Source: Pseudomonadota bacterium
GTDB lineage: Bacteria; Verrucomicrobiota; Verrucomicrobiia; Limisphaerales; SXTU01
Assembly (NCBI GenBank): GCA_009922615.1
Contig: RFVF01000025.1
Location: 1 to 62,189, forward strand
Length of the DNA: 62,189 nucleotides
Direction: 5' to 3'
Shown: positions 9,052 to 17,258 of the stretch, piece after piece
Layout of the letters: each line of letters opens with the position of its first letter
Position numbering within the stretch: position 1 is the stretch's first letter
Program-made: the position numbers and the translations under genes
Notes under the pieces: generated by a model
Databases searched by the model: none
What the model saw: only the letters and a program-made list of their open reading frames with translations
Told to the model about the DNA's origin: nothing

Positions 9052-10431
9052 TCACACGAACTTGCCGGGGTTGAGAATGCCGCGCGGATCGACGGCGCGC
9101 TTCACAGCGCGATGGAGCTGACGCACGTCCTCGTTCGCGGCGAGTTTCCACCACGGTTTTTTTGCGAGGCCGATGCCATGCTCGCCGGTGATAACACCGC
9201 CCCACGCGAGAATTTGCCGGAAGAGATCGTCGAGCGCGGCGTCGGCGCGAGCGCGGTTGCCAGGCTGCGCGTAGTCCACCATGACGTTGACGTGGATGTT
9301 GCCATCGCCCGCGTGGCCGAAGCAGGCGACGGGTAGACCGTGCTGTTTTTGCAGGCGCGCGGCGAACCTGAACAAGTCCTCCAACCGGCCACGCGGCACG
9401 GTGATGTCTTCGTTGAGCTTCGTCAGCCCGGTGTCACGCAGGCTGTAGCTGAATTCGCGGCGCAGGCCCCAGAGCGATTCCACAGCAGCAGCCCCGAAGG
9501 CACGATTGACGAAGGTGGGCTCCTGCGCGGCCACCAGTTGCTCAACGTCCTTCAACTCGGCACGCACGGAGCGTGCCTGGCCGTCGAGTTCCACGAACAA
9601 GATGGCGCGACAGCCGGCGAGTTGCTCGCTCTTGGTGCGTTTGTAGGCGGCCGCGAGCGTGAACTCGTCGGCAATCTCCAACGCGCACGGCAGGAAGCCG
9701 GCCTGGAAAATGGCGTTCAGCGAACGCGCGGCGCCGCGCGGCGTGTCAAAGCCAACGCCGAGCAACGCGCGATACGGCGGCAGCGGCAGCAGCTTGAGCG
9801 TGGCCTCGGTCACGATGCCGAGGAGACCTTCCGAGCCAACGAACATCCGATGCAGGTCGAAGCCGGTCTTGTTTTTGTGGCAACGGCTGCCGAGTTGAAC
9901 GAGGCGGCCATCCGCGAGCGCAACTTGCAGGCCGAGCACATAGTCGCGCGTGACGCCGTATTTGAGGCAGCGTGGGCCGCCGGCGTTGGTGGCGATGTTA
10001 CCACCGAGCGAGCAGTCGGCGCGGCTGGCCGGATCGGGCGGATAGTAGAGGCCGCGCTTCTCCACCGCGGTTTGAAGCTTGGCGGTGACGACGCCGGGCT
10101 CGACAACGGCGACGAAGTCGCGCGCGTTGATTTCCTTGATGCGATTCATCCGCACAACGGAGAGCGCGATCCCGCCTCGCACCGGCACGCAGCCGCCAAC
10201 GTAGCCGTAGCCCGCGCCGCGCGGAGTGACCGGAATACGGTGCTCGTGGGCGATACGCAGGACGGCGGCGACGGCCTCCGCGGTGCGCGGCAACGCGACG
10301 ATGTCCGGCGGATGGGCGGCGAACCATTTGTCCCCGGCGTGGGCTTGGCGGGTCGCGTCGTCCACGCACAGTTCATCGGGAGCGAGGACACGGCGGAGTT
10401 GAGTGAGGGCTTTTCGGAAACGGTCGTTCAC
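9052..10431 (-). CDS. FAD-binding oxidase, GlcD-like (glycolate/lactate oxidase family)
   Basis: A 459-residue flavoprotein from a GTG start at 10431. The FAD-binding PCMH domain covers about residues 35-220, with the PxGxGxGxxGG-type string RGAGYGYVGGCVPVRGG and SLGGNIATNAGG. The C-terminal FAD-oxidase domain ends with FGHAGDGNIHVNVM and the GEHGIGLAKK motif typical of GlcD and D-lactate dehydrogenases. It likely oxidises a 2-hydroxy acid. The frame is open to a GTG at 10530, but the extra 33 codons correspond to dispersed TAATC-type repeat sequence and would overlap the neighbour, so the inner start is preferred. Substrate is not determinable from sequence alone. Confidence 0.87.
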   Translation of the reverse strand: MNDRFRKALTQLRRVLAPDELCVDDATRQAHAGDKWFAAHPPDIVALPRTAEAVAAVLRIAHEHRIPVTPRGAGYGYVGGCVPVRGGIALSVVRMNRIKEINARDFVAVVEPGVVTAKLQTAVEKRGLYYPPDPASRADCSLGGNIATNAGGPRCLKYGVTRDYVLGLQVALADGRLVQLGSRCHKNKTGFDLHRMFVGSEGLLGIVTEATLKLLPLPPYRALLGVGFDTPRGAARSLNAIFQAGFLPCALEIADEFTLAAAYKRTKSEQLAGCRAILFVELDGQARSVRAELKDVEQLVAAQEPTFVNRAFGAAAVESLWGLRREFSYSLRDTGLTKLNEDITVPRGRLEDLFRFAARLQKQHGLPVACFGHAGDGNIHVNVMVDYAQPGNRARADAALDDLFRQILAWGGVITGEHGIGLAKKPWWKLAANEDVRQLHRAVKRAVDPRGILNPGKFV

Positions 10432-10523
10432 GCAGCGGGGATTAAGATTAGGATTACGCGGAAGAGCAAGGGAGACCAGCGCGACTGGCGCACGGCCGGA
10501 CTGTGCGCAGGCGCGCCCTATCC

Positions 10524-10748
10524 TTAGCACGCGCCGGTGCCCGGATCGCGGATCAACTCCCGCGCTGCCTCAGCCTCGGCCTCTGGAACCTGCACGCTGA
10601 TGCCGCCGACGGCCAGCGCATAGCCATCCATGCTGAGAGCGGAGAGTTCGTCGCGGACGAAGGGCCGCAGGCCAGCGGCCTCAAGGCGGGAACGGATCAA
10701 CTGGGCCTCGGCGGAGTTGAACGCGGTGAAGACAGTGACGAGTTCCAT
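10524..10748 (-). CDS. DUF2007 domain protein (putative signal transducing protein)
   Basis: A 74-residue protein starting MELVTVFTAFNSAEAQLIRSR. It has the DUF2007 pattern: a first strand followed by an AEA-helix, then GLRPFVRDE and a last strand VQVPEAEAEAARELI. The family is small, cytoplasmic, often annotated as signal-transducing with no proven function. It starts 3 bases after the PIN-TRAM gene stop region and lies directly upstream of the GlcD-like gene, so the three may form one transcript. A second protein of similar kind lies at 32228-32437. Confidence 0.8.
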   Translation of the reverse strand: MELVTVFTAFNSAEAQLIRSRLEAAGLRPFVRDELSALSMDGYALAVGGISVQVPEAEAEAARELIRDPGTGAC

Positions 10749-10751
10749 GGC

Positions 10752-11786
10752 TCAGGCGGGCGGGCCGCCGGGCGTGCCGGGCGTCACTTTGGGGTCGGCG
10801 AAGACCATCGTGCCGGTGGAACTCTGGAGCAGGCTGATGACCTGCACTTCGATCTGTTGACCAATGTGTTTCTGCGCGTTGTTCACCACGACGAGCGTGC
10901 CGTCGCTGAGATAACCTACGCCCTGCCCGCGGTCCTTGCCCTCGCGGATGACTTTGAGCGGGAAGACTTCGCCGGGCAGAATGACGGGTTTGAGCGCGGC
11001 GGCGAGTTCGTTGAGGTTGAGGTATTTGACGGACTGAAGCTCGGCTACTTTGCCGAGGTTGTGGTCGTTGGTGTAGAGCGTGGCGCCGAGGGATTTGGCA
11101 AGCTGGAGCAGCTTGGCGTCGGTTTCTTTTTCCTCAGCCACCTCAGCCTCGTGGATTTTCACTTCGTTGGCGCGGTTGCGCTGGAGGCGAGCGAGCATGT
11201 CCAACCCGCGACGACCTCGCGCCCGGCGCAAGGGGTCGGCGGAATCGGCGATGAGTTGGAGTTCCTTGAGGACGAAGCGCGGCACCACCACAATGCCTTC
11301 AAGGAACCGCGCATCAATCAAATCCGCGATCCGCCCATCGATGATCACGCTGGTGTCGAGCATGAGCAGGTTGTCGGGCCGGTTTTCGCGGGTGAAGCGG
11401 ACGTAGGGAATGATGAGCGAGAAATCTTCCTTGTTGCTGCGCATCGCCATGATCATGCCGATGTAGCCAAACGCGATGAACAGGCCCATCCGCAGCAGCC
11501 CGCGCGTGACCTCGTCATCCTTGTCCATCCAAAGGAAGACACCTGAGTGGTCGAACATTGCCGCGACCAGAGCACCAAGCAGCAGCCCAAACGTGGCCGC
11601 GGAGAATGCCCGCAGGGAAAAGCCCTTCAGCATTTCGTCCAGAGCGATGAGTATGCCCCCAAAACCAAAGCCAATGAGCGTCCACAGCCGCCCGGCTTCG
11701 AGCCACTCCGGCCGCACCTGGCTGACGGCAAAGCCACCGAGCGTGCATAGGGCCAGAAAGAAAATGCGGACAACCCAGAGTGACAT
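10752..11786 (-). CDS. PIN and TRAM domain membrane protein (YacL-like)
   Basis: A 344-residue protein. Four hydrophobic segments occupy residues about 1-115, then a PIN nuclease domain begins at LLMLDTSVIIDGRIADLID, with metal-binding Asp144 and Asp150 and a further acidic pair around ETDAKLL and TNDHNL. A TRAM RNA-binding domain follows at about 265-335 (GEVFPLKVIREGKDRGQGVGYL). This exact order is that of Bacillus YacL-type PIN/TRAM ATPase-less proteins, thought to be membrane-anchored ribonucleases. No toxin-antitoxin partner is adjacent, which fits a housekeeping rather than VapC role. Confidence 0.88.
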   Translation of the reverse strand: MSLWVVRIFFLALCTLGGFAVSQVRPEWLEAGRLWTLIGFGFGGILIALDEMLKGFSLRAFSAATFGLLLGALVAAMFDHSGVFLWMDKDDEVTRGLLRMGLFIAFGYIGMIMAMRSNKEDFSLIIPYVRFTRENRPDNLLMLDTSVIIDGRIADLIDARFLEGIVVVPRFVLKELQLIADSADPLRRARGRRGLDMLARLQRNRANEVKIHEAEVAEEKETDAKLLQLAKSLGATLYTNDHNLGKVAELQSVKYLNLNELAAALKPVILPGEVFPLKVIREGKDRGQGVGYLSDGTLVVVNNAQKHIGQQIEVQVISLLQSSTGTMVFADPKVTPGTPGGPPA

Positions 11787-11807
11787 GGCAGATGAAAGTG
11801 AGCGCCG

Positions 11808-12992
11808 TCAGTTCAACAGGGATTTCATCCGCGGCGTCAGCAGTGGCGTTACAGGCGCGCTGTTCGTCGGCCGGGGCGGTTTGGGTTTGTAAAAGAGGCC
11901 GTGGGCGTTGAGGTTGCTCATCAGCACCGCGCCGTTACTGGCGAGGAGGCGGCCGTCGCCCAGGAAGCCGTTGAGGTTGGTCATCACCAAACGCGCGTCG
12001 CCGGAGAGGGAGTTGAGGTTGGAAACCGCCCCGCCCACCTGGCCACCAATGGCCGGGAGATCGGCGGCGAGCTGTTTGATGTTGCGGGCCAGCGCCTCGT
12101 CCTTGAGCAGCGCGCCGGCGAGGCCACGTCCCGCCTGCAATTCACCGAGCAAGTTGGTGACCTGGGCGGATGCCGTTTCGAGGTTCCGCACAGCGGACTG
12201 GATAGGTGGACGGTTGTCGCTCACGGTGGCCTGAAGATCGGTGCCGACCCTATTAAGCTGTTCCGAGAACCGCAACACATTGCTCACCGCGAGCTGAAGA
12301 GGCACGCGGTTGGTGAGGAGCAGGACATCCACGTGATCCAGCGTGCCGATGGCCTTGTTCTCCAGCGCCACGGCCCGTTCAACCACTGCCCGGGCCTCCC
12401 CGGCCACGCTGCGGAAGTCGGTAAACAGCGCGGCAGCGTTGGTGAGAGATTTTTCGACGCTGGCCAGACTTTGCTCTGAAAGCAGCCGGCGGTTCACGCG
12501 GTCCACGGCGAGATCAATTTTCTGCGCAGCCTGGTCAAGCCGCTGAATCAAGCCCAGCGCATCCCGTGCGGCGTCCTGGATGTTGAACGGCGCATGGCAC
12601 TCGCGCTGCGCGGAACCGTCCTTGGGCAAGGGCGGCAATGCGTTGGCCGTGGGGCTGATGGCGACGTATTGATCGCCGAGAAAACCTTGAGCCTCGATGA
12701 CGAAGGCTGCATCGCCGGGGATGTCGTGCTTCGCCTCAATACGCAGAAATATCGTGACCGACTTGCTGTCGGGGGCCAGCTCGACATGACTGACGTGGCC
12801 CACCGGCACGCCGGCCAGCAGCACGGCGGCTTTCTCCTTGATGCCGCCGACGTTCGTGGTCTTGAGACGCACGAGATAGCTCGGCTTGAGCAGCGACAAG
12901 CCCTTCGAGAAGTTCAGGACGAGCACCGCCAGCAGCACCAGGCCGAGGGCGACGAATCCACCGACTTTCCATTCCATGCGTGACTGGCTCAT
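11808..12992 (-). CDS. mlaD: MlaD/MCE family lipid transport substrate-binding protein
   Basis: A 394-residue protein starting MSQSRMEWKVGGFVALGLVL, with one N-terminal membrane anchor. The MCE domain spans about residues 35-120 (VGGIKEKAAVLLAGVPVGHV, then IPGDAAFVIEAQGFLGDQYV). The rest is a long helical region with repeated heptad-like AVRNLETASAQVTNLL segments, as in MlaD/PqiB-type proteins that form periplasmic hexamers or tubes. It starts one base after the MlaF gene ends (12994), the third gene of an MlaE-F-D operon for glycerophospholipid trafficking between membranes. The frame opens 36 bases upstream but inside mlaF. Confidence 0.9.
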   Translation of the reverse strand: MSQSRMEWKVGGFVALGLVLLAVLVLNFSKGLSLLKPSYLVRLKTTNVGGIKEKAAVLLAGVPVGHVSHVELAPDSKSVTIFLRIEAKHDIPGDAAFVIEAQGFLGDQYVAISPTANALPPLPKDGSAQRECHAPFNIQDAARDALGLIQRLDQAAQKIDLAVDRVNRRLLSEQSLASVEKSLTNAAALFTDFRSVAGEARAVVERAVALENKAIGTLDHVDVLLLTNRVPLQLAVSNVLRFSEQLNRVGTDLQATVSDNRPPIQSAVRNLETASAQVTNLLGELQAGRGLAGALLKDEALARNIKQLAADLPAIGGQVGGAVSNLNSLSGDARLVMTNLNGFLGDGRLLASNGAVLMSNLNAHGLFYKPKPPRPTNSAPVTPLLTPRMKSLLN

Positions 12993-12993
12993 A

Positions 12994-13740
12994 TCAAAAT
13001 GTGTGCACCTTTTCGTCCGAGATGCCACGCACGAACCGGCTGATCACCGGATCGGTGGCGGCCATCAACTCCTGCGGCGAACCGGTCGCATAAATGCGCC
13101 CCTGATGCAGCATCGCCACCCGCCGGCCCACGGTCTGCATGCTGCGCATGTCGTGCGTGATAACGACGGTCGTGACCTTCAACCGTTCGCAGACGCGGAC
13201 GATGAGCTTGTCGATGCTGTCGGACACAACCGGGTCCAGGCCGGTCGTCGGTTCGTCGTAAAAAACCACCTCGGGCCGGTAGATGATCGCCCGCGCCAGC
13301 CCGACGCGTTTACGCATGCCACCGGAAAGCTCCGCCGGTTTTTTTTTCTGGATGCCCGGCATCTCCACCATGTCCAGCGCCTCCGCCACGCGCCGAGCAA
13401 TTTCCTCCGGCGTATGATTGCGCTCACGCGCGAGGACGAAGGCGATGTTCTCCTCGACGGTGAGTGAATCGAACAACGCGGCGCTCTGGAAGAGCATCCC
13501 GAACTTGCGCCGCACACCGAGCAACTCACGTTCATTCAAGTGCGCGATGTCCTGGCCGTTGACGAGCACCTCCCCCGAGTCAGGATGAGTGAGGCCGACG
13601 ATGTGTTTGAGCAGCACGCTCTTGCCGCCGCCGCTGCGGCCGATGATGACAAGCGACTCGCCGTTCTCAATGGTCAGGTCCACGCCATCCAGCACCTGCT
13701 GGTCGCGGAAGCGTTTGCGCAACTGGCGGATCTCGATCAT
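12994..13740 (-). CDS. mlaF: Mla-type ABC transporter ATP-binding protein
   Basis: A 248-residue ATPase with Walker A GRSGGGKS (residues 34-41), signature LSGGMRKRVGLARAI, Walker B VVFYDEPTTGLDP and the H-loop VITHDM. The LSGGMRKR spelling and the DEPTTGLDPV string are diagnostic of MlaF over general importers. It should energise MlaE, encoded immediately upstream with a 4-base ATGA overlap at 13737-13740. Confidence 0.93.
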   Translation of the reverse strand: MIEIRQLRKRFRDQQVLDGVDLTIENGESLVIIGRSGGGKSVLLKHIVGLTHPDSGEVLVNGQDIAHLNERELLGVRRKFGMLFQSAALFDSLTVEENIAFVLARERNHTPEEIARRVAEALDMVEMPGIQKKKPAELSGGMRKRVGLARAIIYRPEVVFYDEPTTGLDPVVSDSIDKLIVRVCERLKVTTVVITHDMRSMQTVGRRVAMLHQGRIYATGSPQELMAATDPVISRFVRGISDEKVHTF

Positions 13741-14516
13741 GTCAGCGCCAGCAACCGCGTGAGCAGCAACGTAAGGAAGAAGTTCGACATCAAGATAGCG
13801 ATGGAGGCATAGACGACCGCCTCCGTCGTGGCGTGGCCGACGCCCTCCGCGCCCTGCCCGCAGTGCATGCCCTTGTAACAGCCGGTGGTCGCGATGATGC
13901 CGCCGAAAATGATGGCTTTGATGAACCCCATCAACACATCGCGATGATCGGTGAAGCGCTGCATGTTCACGATGGAATAGCCGGGATCAATTTGGAGCAG
14001 ATGGACGCCGACGAGGTAGGCCGCGAGGATGCCAATGGTGATACTCTCCGCCGTGAGCAGCGGCACCGCGATCATGGTCGCCACCACGCGCGGCACTACG
14101 AGATAATCAATCGGATGCGTCGCCAGCGTGCGCAGCGCATCGATTTGCTCCGTCACGCGCATCGTTCCCAATTCCGCCGCCATCGAAGCGCCGACGCGGC
14201 CCGCCACCATCAAGGCCGTCAGCACCGGACCGAGCTCTCCGCACATCGAGACACTCACGACCGCGAGCGTGGCACTGTCCATCTTAACCTTGTGAAACTG
14301 GAAGTAGGTCTGCGCGCACAGAACCATCCCGGTGAACGCCCCCGTCACCAGCACCACCGTCTGGGATTTCACCCCGATGAAATACAACTGATCCAACAGG
14401 TCGCGCCCGGACAAGCGCTGCGTCGTAAGGGAACGCACGACTTCCGCCACCATCAGGCTGAAACGCCCGAGGCCGCTTAACACACTGTTGATCACCTTCA
14501 CTGGAACGCTGGTCAT
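13737..14516 (-). CDS. mlaE: MlaE family permease
   Basis: A 259-residue membrane protein with the MlaE pattern: QLYFIGVKSQTVVLVTGAFTGMVL, then GELGPVLTALMVAGRVGASMAAELGTMRVTEQIDAL (landmarks at about residues 43-66 and 92-127), which is the conserved permease coupling region. Five to six transmembrane helices. First gene of the Mla operon. The 107 bases upstream (14517-14623) separate it from the next minus-strand unit and should hold its promoter. Confidence 0.93.
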   Translation of the reverse strand: MTSVPVKVINSVLSGLGRFSLMVAEVVRSLTTQRLSGRDLLDQLYFIGVKSQTVVLVTGAFTGMVLCAQTYFQFHKVKMDSATLAVVSVSMCGELGPVLTALMVAGRVGASMAAELGTMRVTEQIDALRTLATHPIDYLVVPRVVATMIAVPLLTAESITIGILAAYLVGVHLLQIDPGYSIVNMQRFTDHRDVLMGFIKAIIFGGIIATTGCYKGMHCGQGAEGVGHATTEAVVYASIAILMSNFFLTLLLTRLLALT

Positions 14517-14623
14517 GCCGCGGCAGCAGAATTAACAGACCGGCCGCGCGGAGGCGAGCGTTCCCTGTATCGCAATTCACAGTCCGTCCAGTGGAAAACC
14601 CTGATGCGCGGGCGCTGTCCGGT

Positions 14624-15901
14624 TCACCGCTTGCCGGTGGGCTTGGGTGCCGCCGGGTCCGGGCTGAGGCCGTTCAACCAGAACGTGCCGTTGTTGCGCT
14701 CGTAGGTGGCGTAACCCTTTTCGCCAAAGACCCCCTTGACTGCACGTTCCGTTTCCTCGCGGATGCCGCGCAGCGCGGCCGCGCGTTGCTCGCTGGAGAG
14801 CGTCTGGTCCGTGCGGATTTGTTTGGCCTGATCTTCGGCGGCCTTTTTCATGTCATAAACCTTGACGGCGGCTTCCTTGCCGAGGCCTTCGCGGTCGGCG
14901 GTGCGATACATCGCTTGAAAGGCAAAATCCTCGCCGCGCTTGAACTCAGCGTAACGGGCGTCGCCGAGCTGCGCCTTGATATCGTCGTCCAAGGCCTTTT
15001 TGGCGGCCTCTTGCTTGGCTTTTTCCTCGCCCTTGAGATTTAAGCCGCCACCGAACGCCAGTCCATATTCGTCGTCGTAAGCTTTGCGTTTCTTGAAGAG
15101 GTCGAGGAACTCCTGCTCCGTCGGCTCGAAGCCGGCGAGCTGCATCCGCATTATGTTCGCGGTCATAGAAAACCGCAGGTTGTAATCCAGCATTTCTTCC
15201 GGAGTGAGCAATCCGGCCATGGCGGTTTCCGATTCTTTCATCAGCTTGCGCATGTCCTCGGGGTCGGGCGCGCCGCCTTTCATCGCCTTCTGCATTTTGG
15301 CCTGCATGTCCTGCATCAGCTCGAAGACCTTGCTCCGCTTCTCGGTGGGCAGGAAATCAAACATCGCCTCGAGCTGCGTGGCCGTGCTGGCCAGCAGGTC
15401 CGGCTTCTCGTCCGGGGCGGAACCCAGCAACTGCGTGAGCAAGGCGCGCTTCTCTTTGTTCAACGCGCGCTCTTTTTCGGTGCGCTCCGGGTCCGCGACC
15501 GCGCCCATCAAGGCGGCGGGTTTCCAAAACTCGAATTTCTTTTTCGGGCCGGCGAGTTCCTTCCGCTTCGCCTCGTAGAGTTTGTTCACGTCCGCCGTGA
15601 TGATGTCGCGGATGGTTTCCTCGGGACAACCGATGGCCCGCAGGTTGGCGATGTATTGCTTGTAGTCGGCCGACTCCACGGCATTCCAGTCGAACTTCTG
15701 GGCCACGGTGTTCGTGAGCACTTGCGTGACGACGCGGGTTTTCGCGGCCGGCGCGGGCGGAGCCGGAGCGTCCGCAGGCTTGGCCGCACCCCCAGGCGCA
15801 GTGGGTGCCGGGGCAGGCGCGGGGGCGGCTGGTTTCATCAGCGCCGCGCCAAGCGCGACGTTGATGATCAGCGAAATGATGAGCAGGACTTTGGGGTTCA
15901 T
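14624..15901 (-). CDS. Membrane-anchored helical protein of unknown function
   Basis: A 425-residue protein with an N-terminal anchor (VLLIISLIINVALGAALM) followed by an Ala/Pro-rich linker (PAAPAPAPAPTAPGG) and a large, charged, mostly helical domain rich in Lys, Glu and Ala. No catalytic motif is visible. The order of anchor, Pro-rich spacer and helical periplasmic domain suggests a structural or chaperone-like envelope protein. Its ATG overlaps the stop of the upstream lipoprotein gene by ATGA, so the two are translated together. Confidence 0.75.
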   Translation of the reverse strand: MNPKVLLIISLIINVALGAALMKPAAPAPAPAPTAPGGAAKPADAPAPPAPAAKTRVVTQVLTNTVAQKFDWNAVESADYKQYIANLRAIGCPEETIRDIITADVNKLYEAKRKELAGPKKKFEFWKPAALMGAVADPERTEKERALNKEKRALLTQLLGSAPDEKPDLLASTATQLEAMFDFLPTEKRSKVFELMQDMQAKMQKAMKGGAPDPEDMRKLMKESETAMAGLLTPEEMLDYNLRFSMTANIMRMQLAGFEPTEQEFLDLFKKRKAYDDEYGLAFGGGLNLKGEEKAKQEAAKKALDDDIKAQLGDARYAEFKRGEDFAFQAMYRTADREGLGKEAAVKVYDMKKAAEDQAKQIRTDQTLSSEQRAAALRGIREETERAVKGVFGEKGYATYERNNGTFWLNGLSPDPAAPKPTGKR

Positions 15902-16998
15902 TTCTTGTCAGCCGAGGGTGCGGCGGTGGGAGGTTTCGGCTCAGCGGAAGGAGTTGCGGTTGCTGCCGCCCCCGCGAGGTCGGTGACTTCGGTGAGTTTG
16001 CTGGTAATCTTGGTCTTGGACTTGGAGCTGCCCACCTGACCGCCCGCCTGGGGGATGTTGAGCGTGAATTGCATCGTGGACTCGCCCTCCGTCACCACGC
16101 CCAAGCTGGGATCGCAGAATACCACCCCGGCGACGGTCGCTCCGGGCGCGAGGGAAATGGCCGTTGCCGGGGCGCCTTCCTTCCCGGCCAAGACCCCGGC
16201 CATCTCAATCTTGGCAACCTTCTTCTTGTCGCGCTCTTCCCAGCCCTTGAACGTGTTTGTGGTGGTCAAAGTAAACTTGGTAACGCCAAACGGGAACTCG
16301 CGTTTTGTCTCCCACTGATCGCCCACCTTGACCGGCTTTTCTGCCAAGCCGAGGTGCAGGGTGTCCCAGTTCTTGATGGCGTCTTCGTTGATCATGCCCC
16401 GCAACATCATCTGCACCATCGGCGCGCTGCCGGCGGCGAGCCGGCTCTGCAACTGGGGCAACCCTTCCACTTTCTCGATCTTGCCATCAGCCGCGGTCTG
16501 CAACTTGAGCTTGGACCCTATGAGCTTGCGGAACATGCCCGCATTCGGGTTGTTGCGCTCGGTCTTGGGATCGCTCTTCGGGTCGAAGCTGGCAGTCTGC
16601 TTGCCCGCCGTCTTGGTGTCTTTTTTCACCGAAACGATCTCCAAGTCGACCTCGGCCCCGCCACCGTCCCGGGCTTTCAACACGGAAAATGCGACCTCCT
16701 GCCCATTGGCATCCTCCGTCTTGATCGGCTGCTGGTTGAGCGGGTTTACCATTTCCACCTCAACGAGCGTTTCGTTGTGCACCACGAAACGCTTGCCCAC
16801 CGGCCACTTGGCACTCAAATCAGCGGTCGGCTCCTCCTTGGGCGGCTCGGGCACTGGCGGCGTAGCGGGAGCCGCCGGAGCGGCGGCAGCAGCGGCGGGC
16901 GCTTCCTCCTTCTTCTTGCAGGCGGACAGGCCAGCCAACAGCGATCCAGCGACGCACAGCAACAGCCCGCGACGAAGCGTGACAAAGAGAGTTTTCAT
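15898..16998 (-). CDS. Lipoprotein of unknown function (possibly DUF6263-like)
   Basis: A 366-residue protein starting MKTLFVTLRRGLLLCVAGSL with the lipobox LSAC, then a KKKEE charged patch and an Ala/Pro linker. The soluble domain begins LSAKWPVGKRFVVHNETLVE and alternates beta strands with Lys-rich loops. The 'W.VG.rf......' opening resembles DUF6263-type proteins, a tentative match. It is the first gene of a two-gene unit. The frame is open 42 codons further upstream; the signal peptide fixes the start at 16998. Confidence 0.75.
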   Translation of the reverse strand: MKTLFVTLRRGLLLCVAGSLLAGLSACKKKEEAPAAAAAAPAAPATPPVPEPPKEEPTADLSAKWPVGKRFVVHNETLVEVEMVNPLNQQPIKTEDANGQEVAFSVLKARDGGGAEVDLEIVSVKKDTKTAGKQTASFDPKSDPKTERNNPNAGMFRKLIGSKLKLQTAADGKIEKVEGLPQLQSRLAAGSAPMVQMMLRGMINEDAIKNWDTLHLGLAEKPVKVGDQWETKREFPFGVTKFTLTTTNTFKGWEERDKKKVAKIEMAGVLAGKEGAPATAISLAPGATVAGVVFCDPSLGVVTEGESTMQFTLNIPQAGGQVGSSKSKTKITSKLTEVTDLAGAAATATPSAEPKPPTAAPSADKK

Positions 16999-17258
16999 GA
17001 TAGCGACATTGATGGTGGCCAAGTCTGGCTGAATGCGGGACACCTTAACAGCCCCATGGAAGTTGAAAACCACAAACAGGCGGGGATGCAAGCTGCGGAG
17101 GAGTGAAAAAGAAGTTGGCTCCAAAGGTAGGACTCGTGAGCGTTACGTTCGCAGCGAAGCTAACACCGACGAAAATACTGCGGTGAAACTGCAACGATTG
17201 GTTCCCTGACGTTCCAACGAATTGACTGCATGGCAACGGAACTTTAGCCTCACGCTTG
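16999..17258. other. Intergenic region holding the left island boundary
   Basis: No gene is visible between the lipoprotein start and the island methyltransferase. The left att repeat lies at 17111-17136. The part to its left should contain the lipoprotein promoter, and the part to its right (17137-17258) the promoter of the restriction-modification operon. I see no convincing -35/-10 pair in either part. Confidence 0.5.
17111..17136. repeat. attL, tRNA-Asn 3'-end direct repeat (left copy)
   Basis: This 26-bp sequence (contains TCCAAAGGTAGGACTCG) is identical to 27015-27040. The bases just outside differ on both sides, so the match ends exactly here. It represents the T-arm 3' half, acceptor 3' strand and CCA of tRNA-Asn, left behind on the tRNA-distal side of the island. 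Confidence 0.92.
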
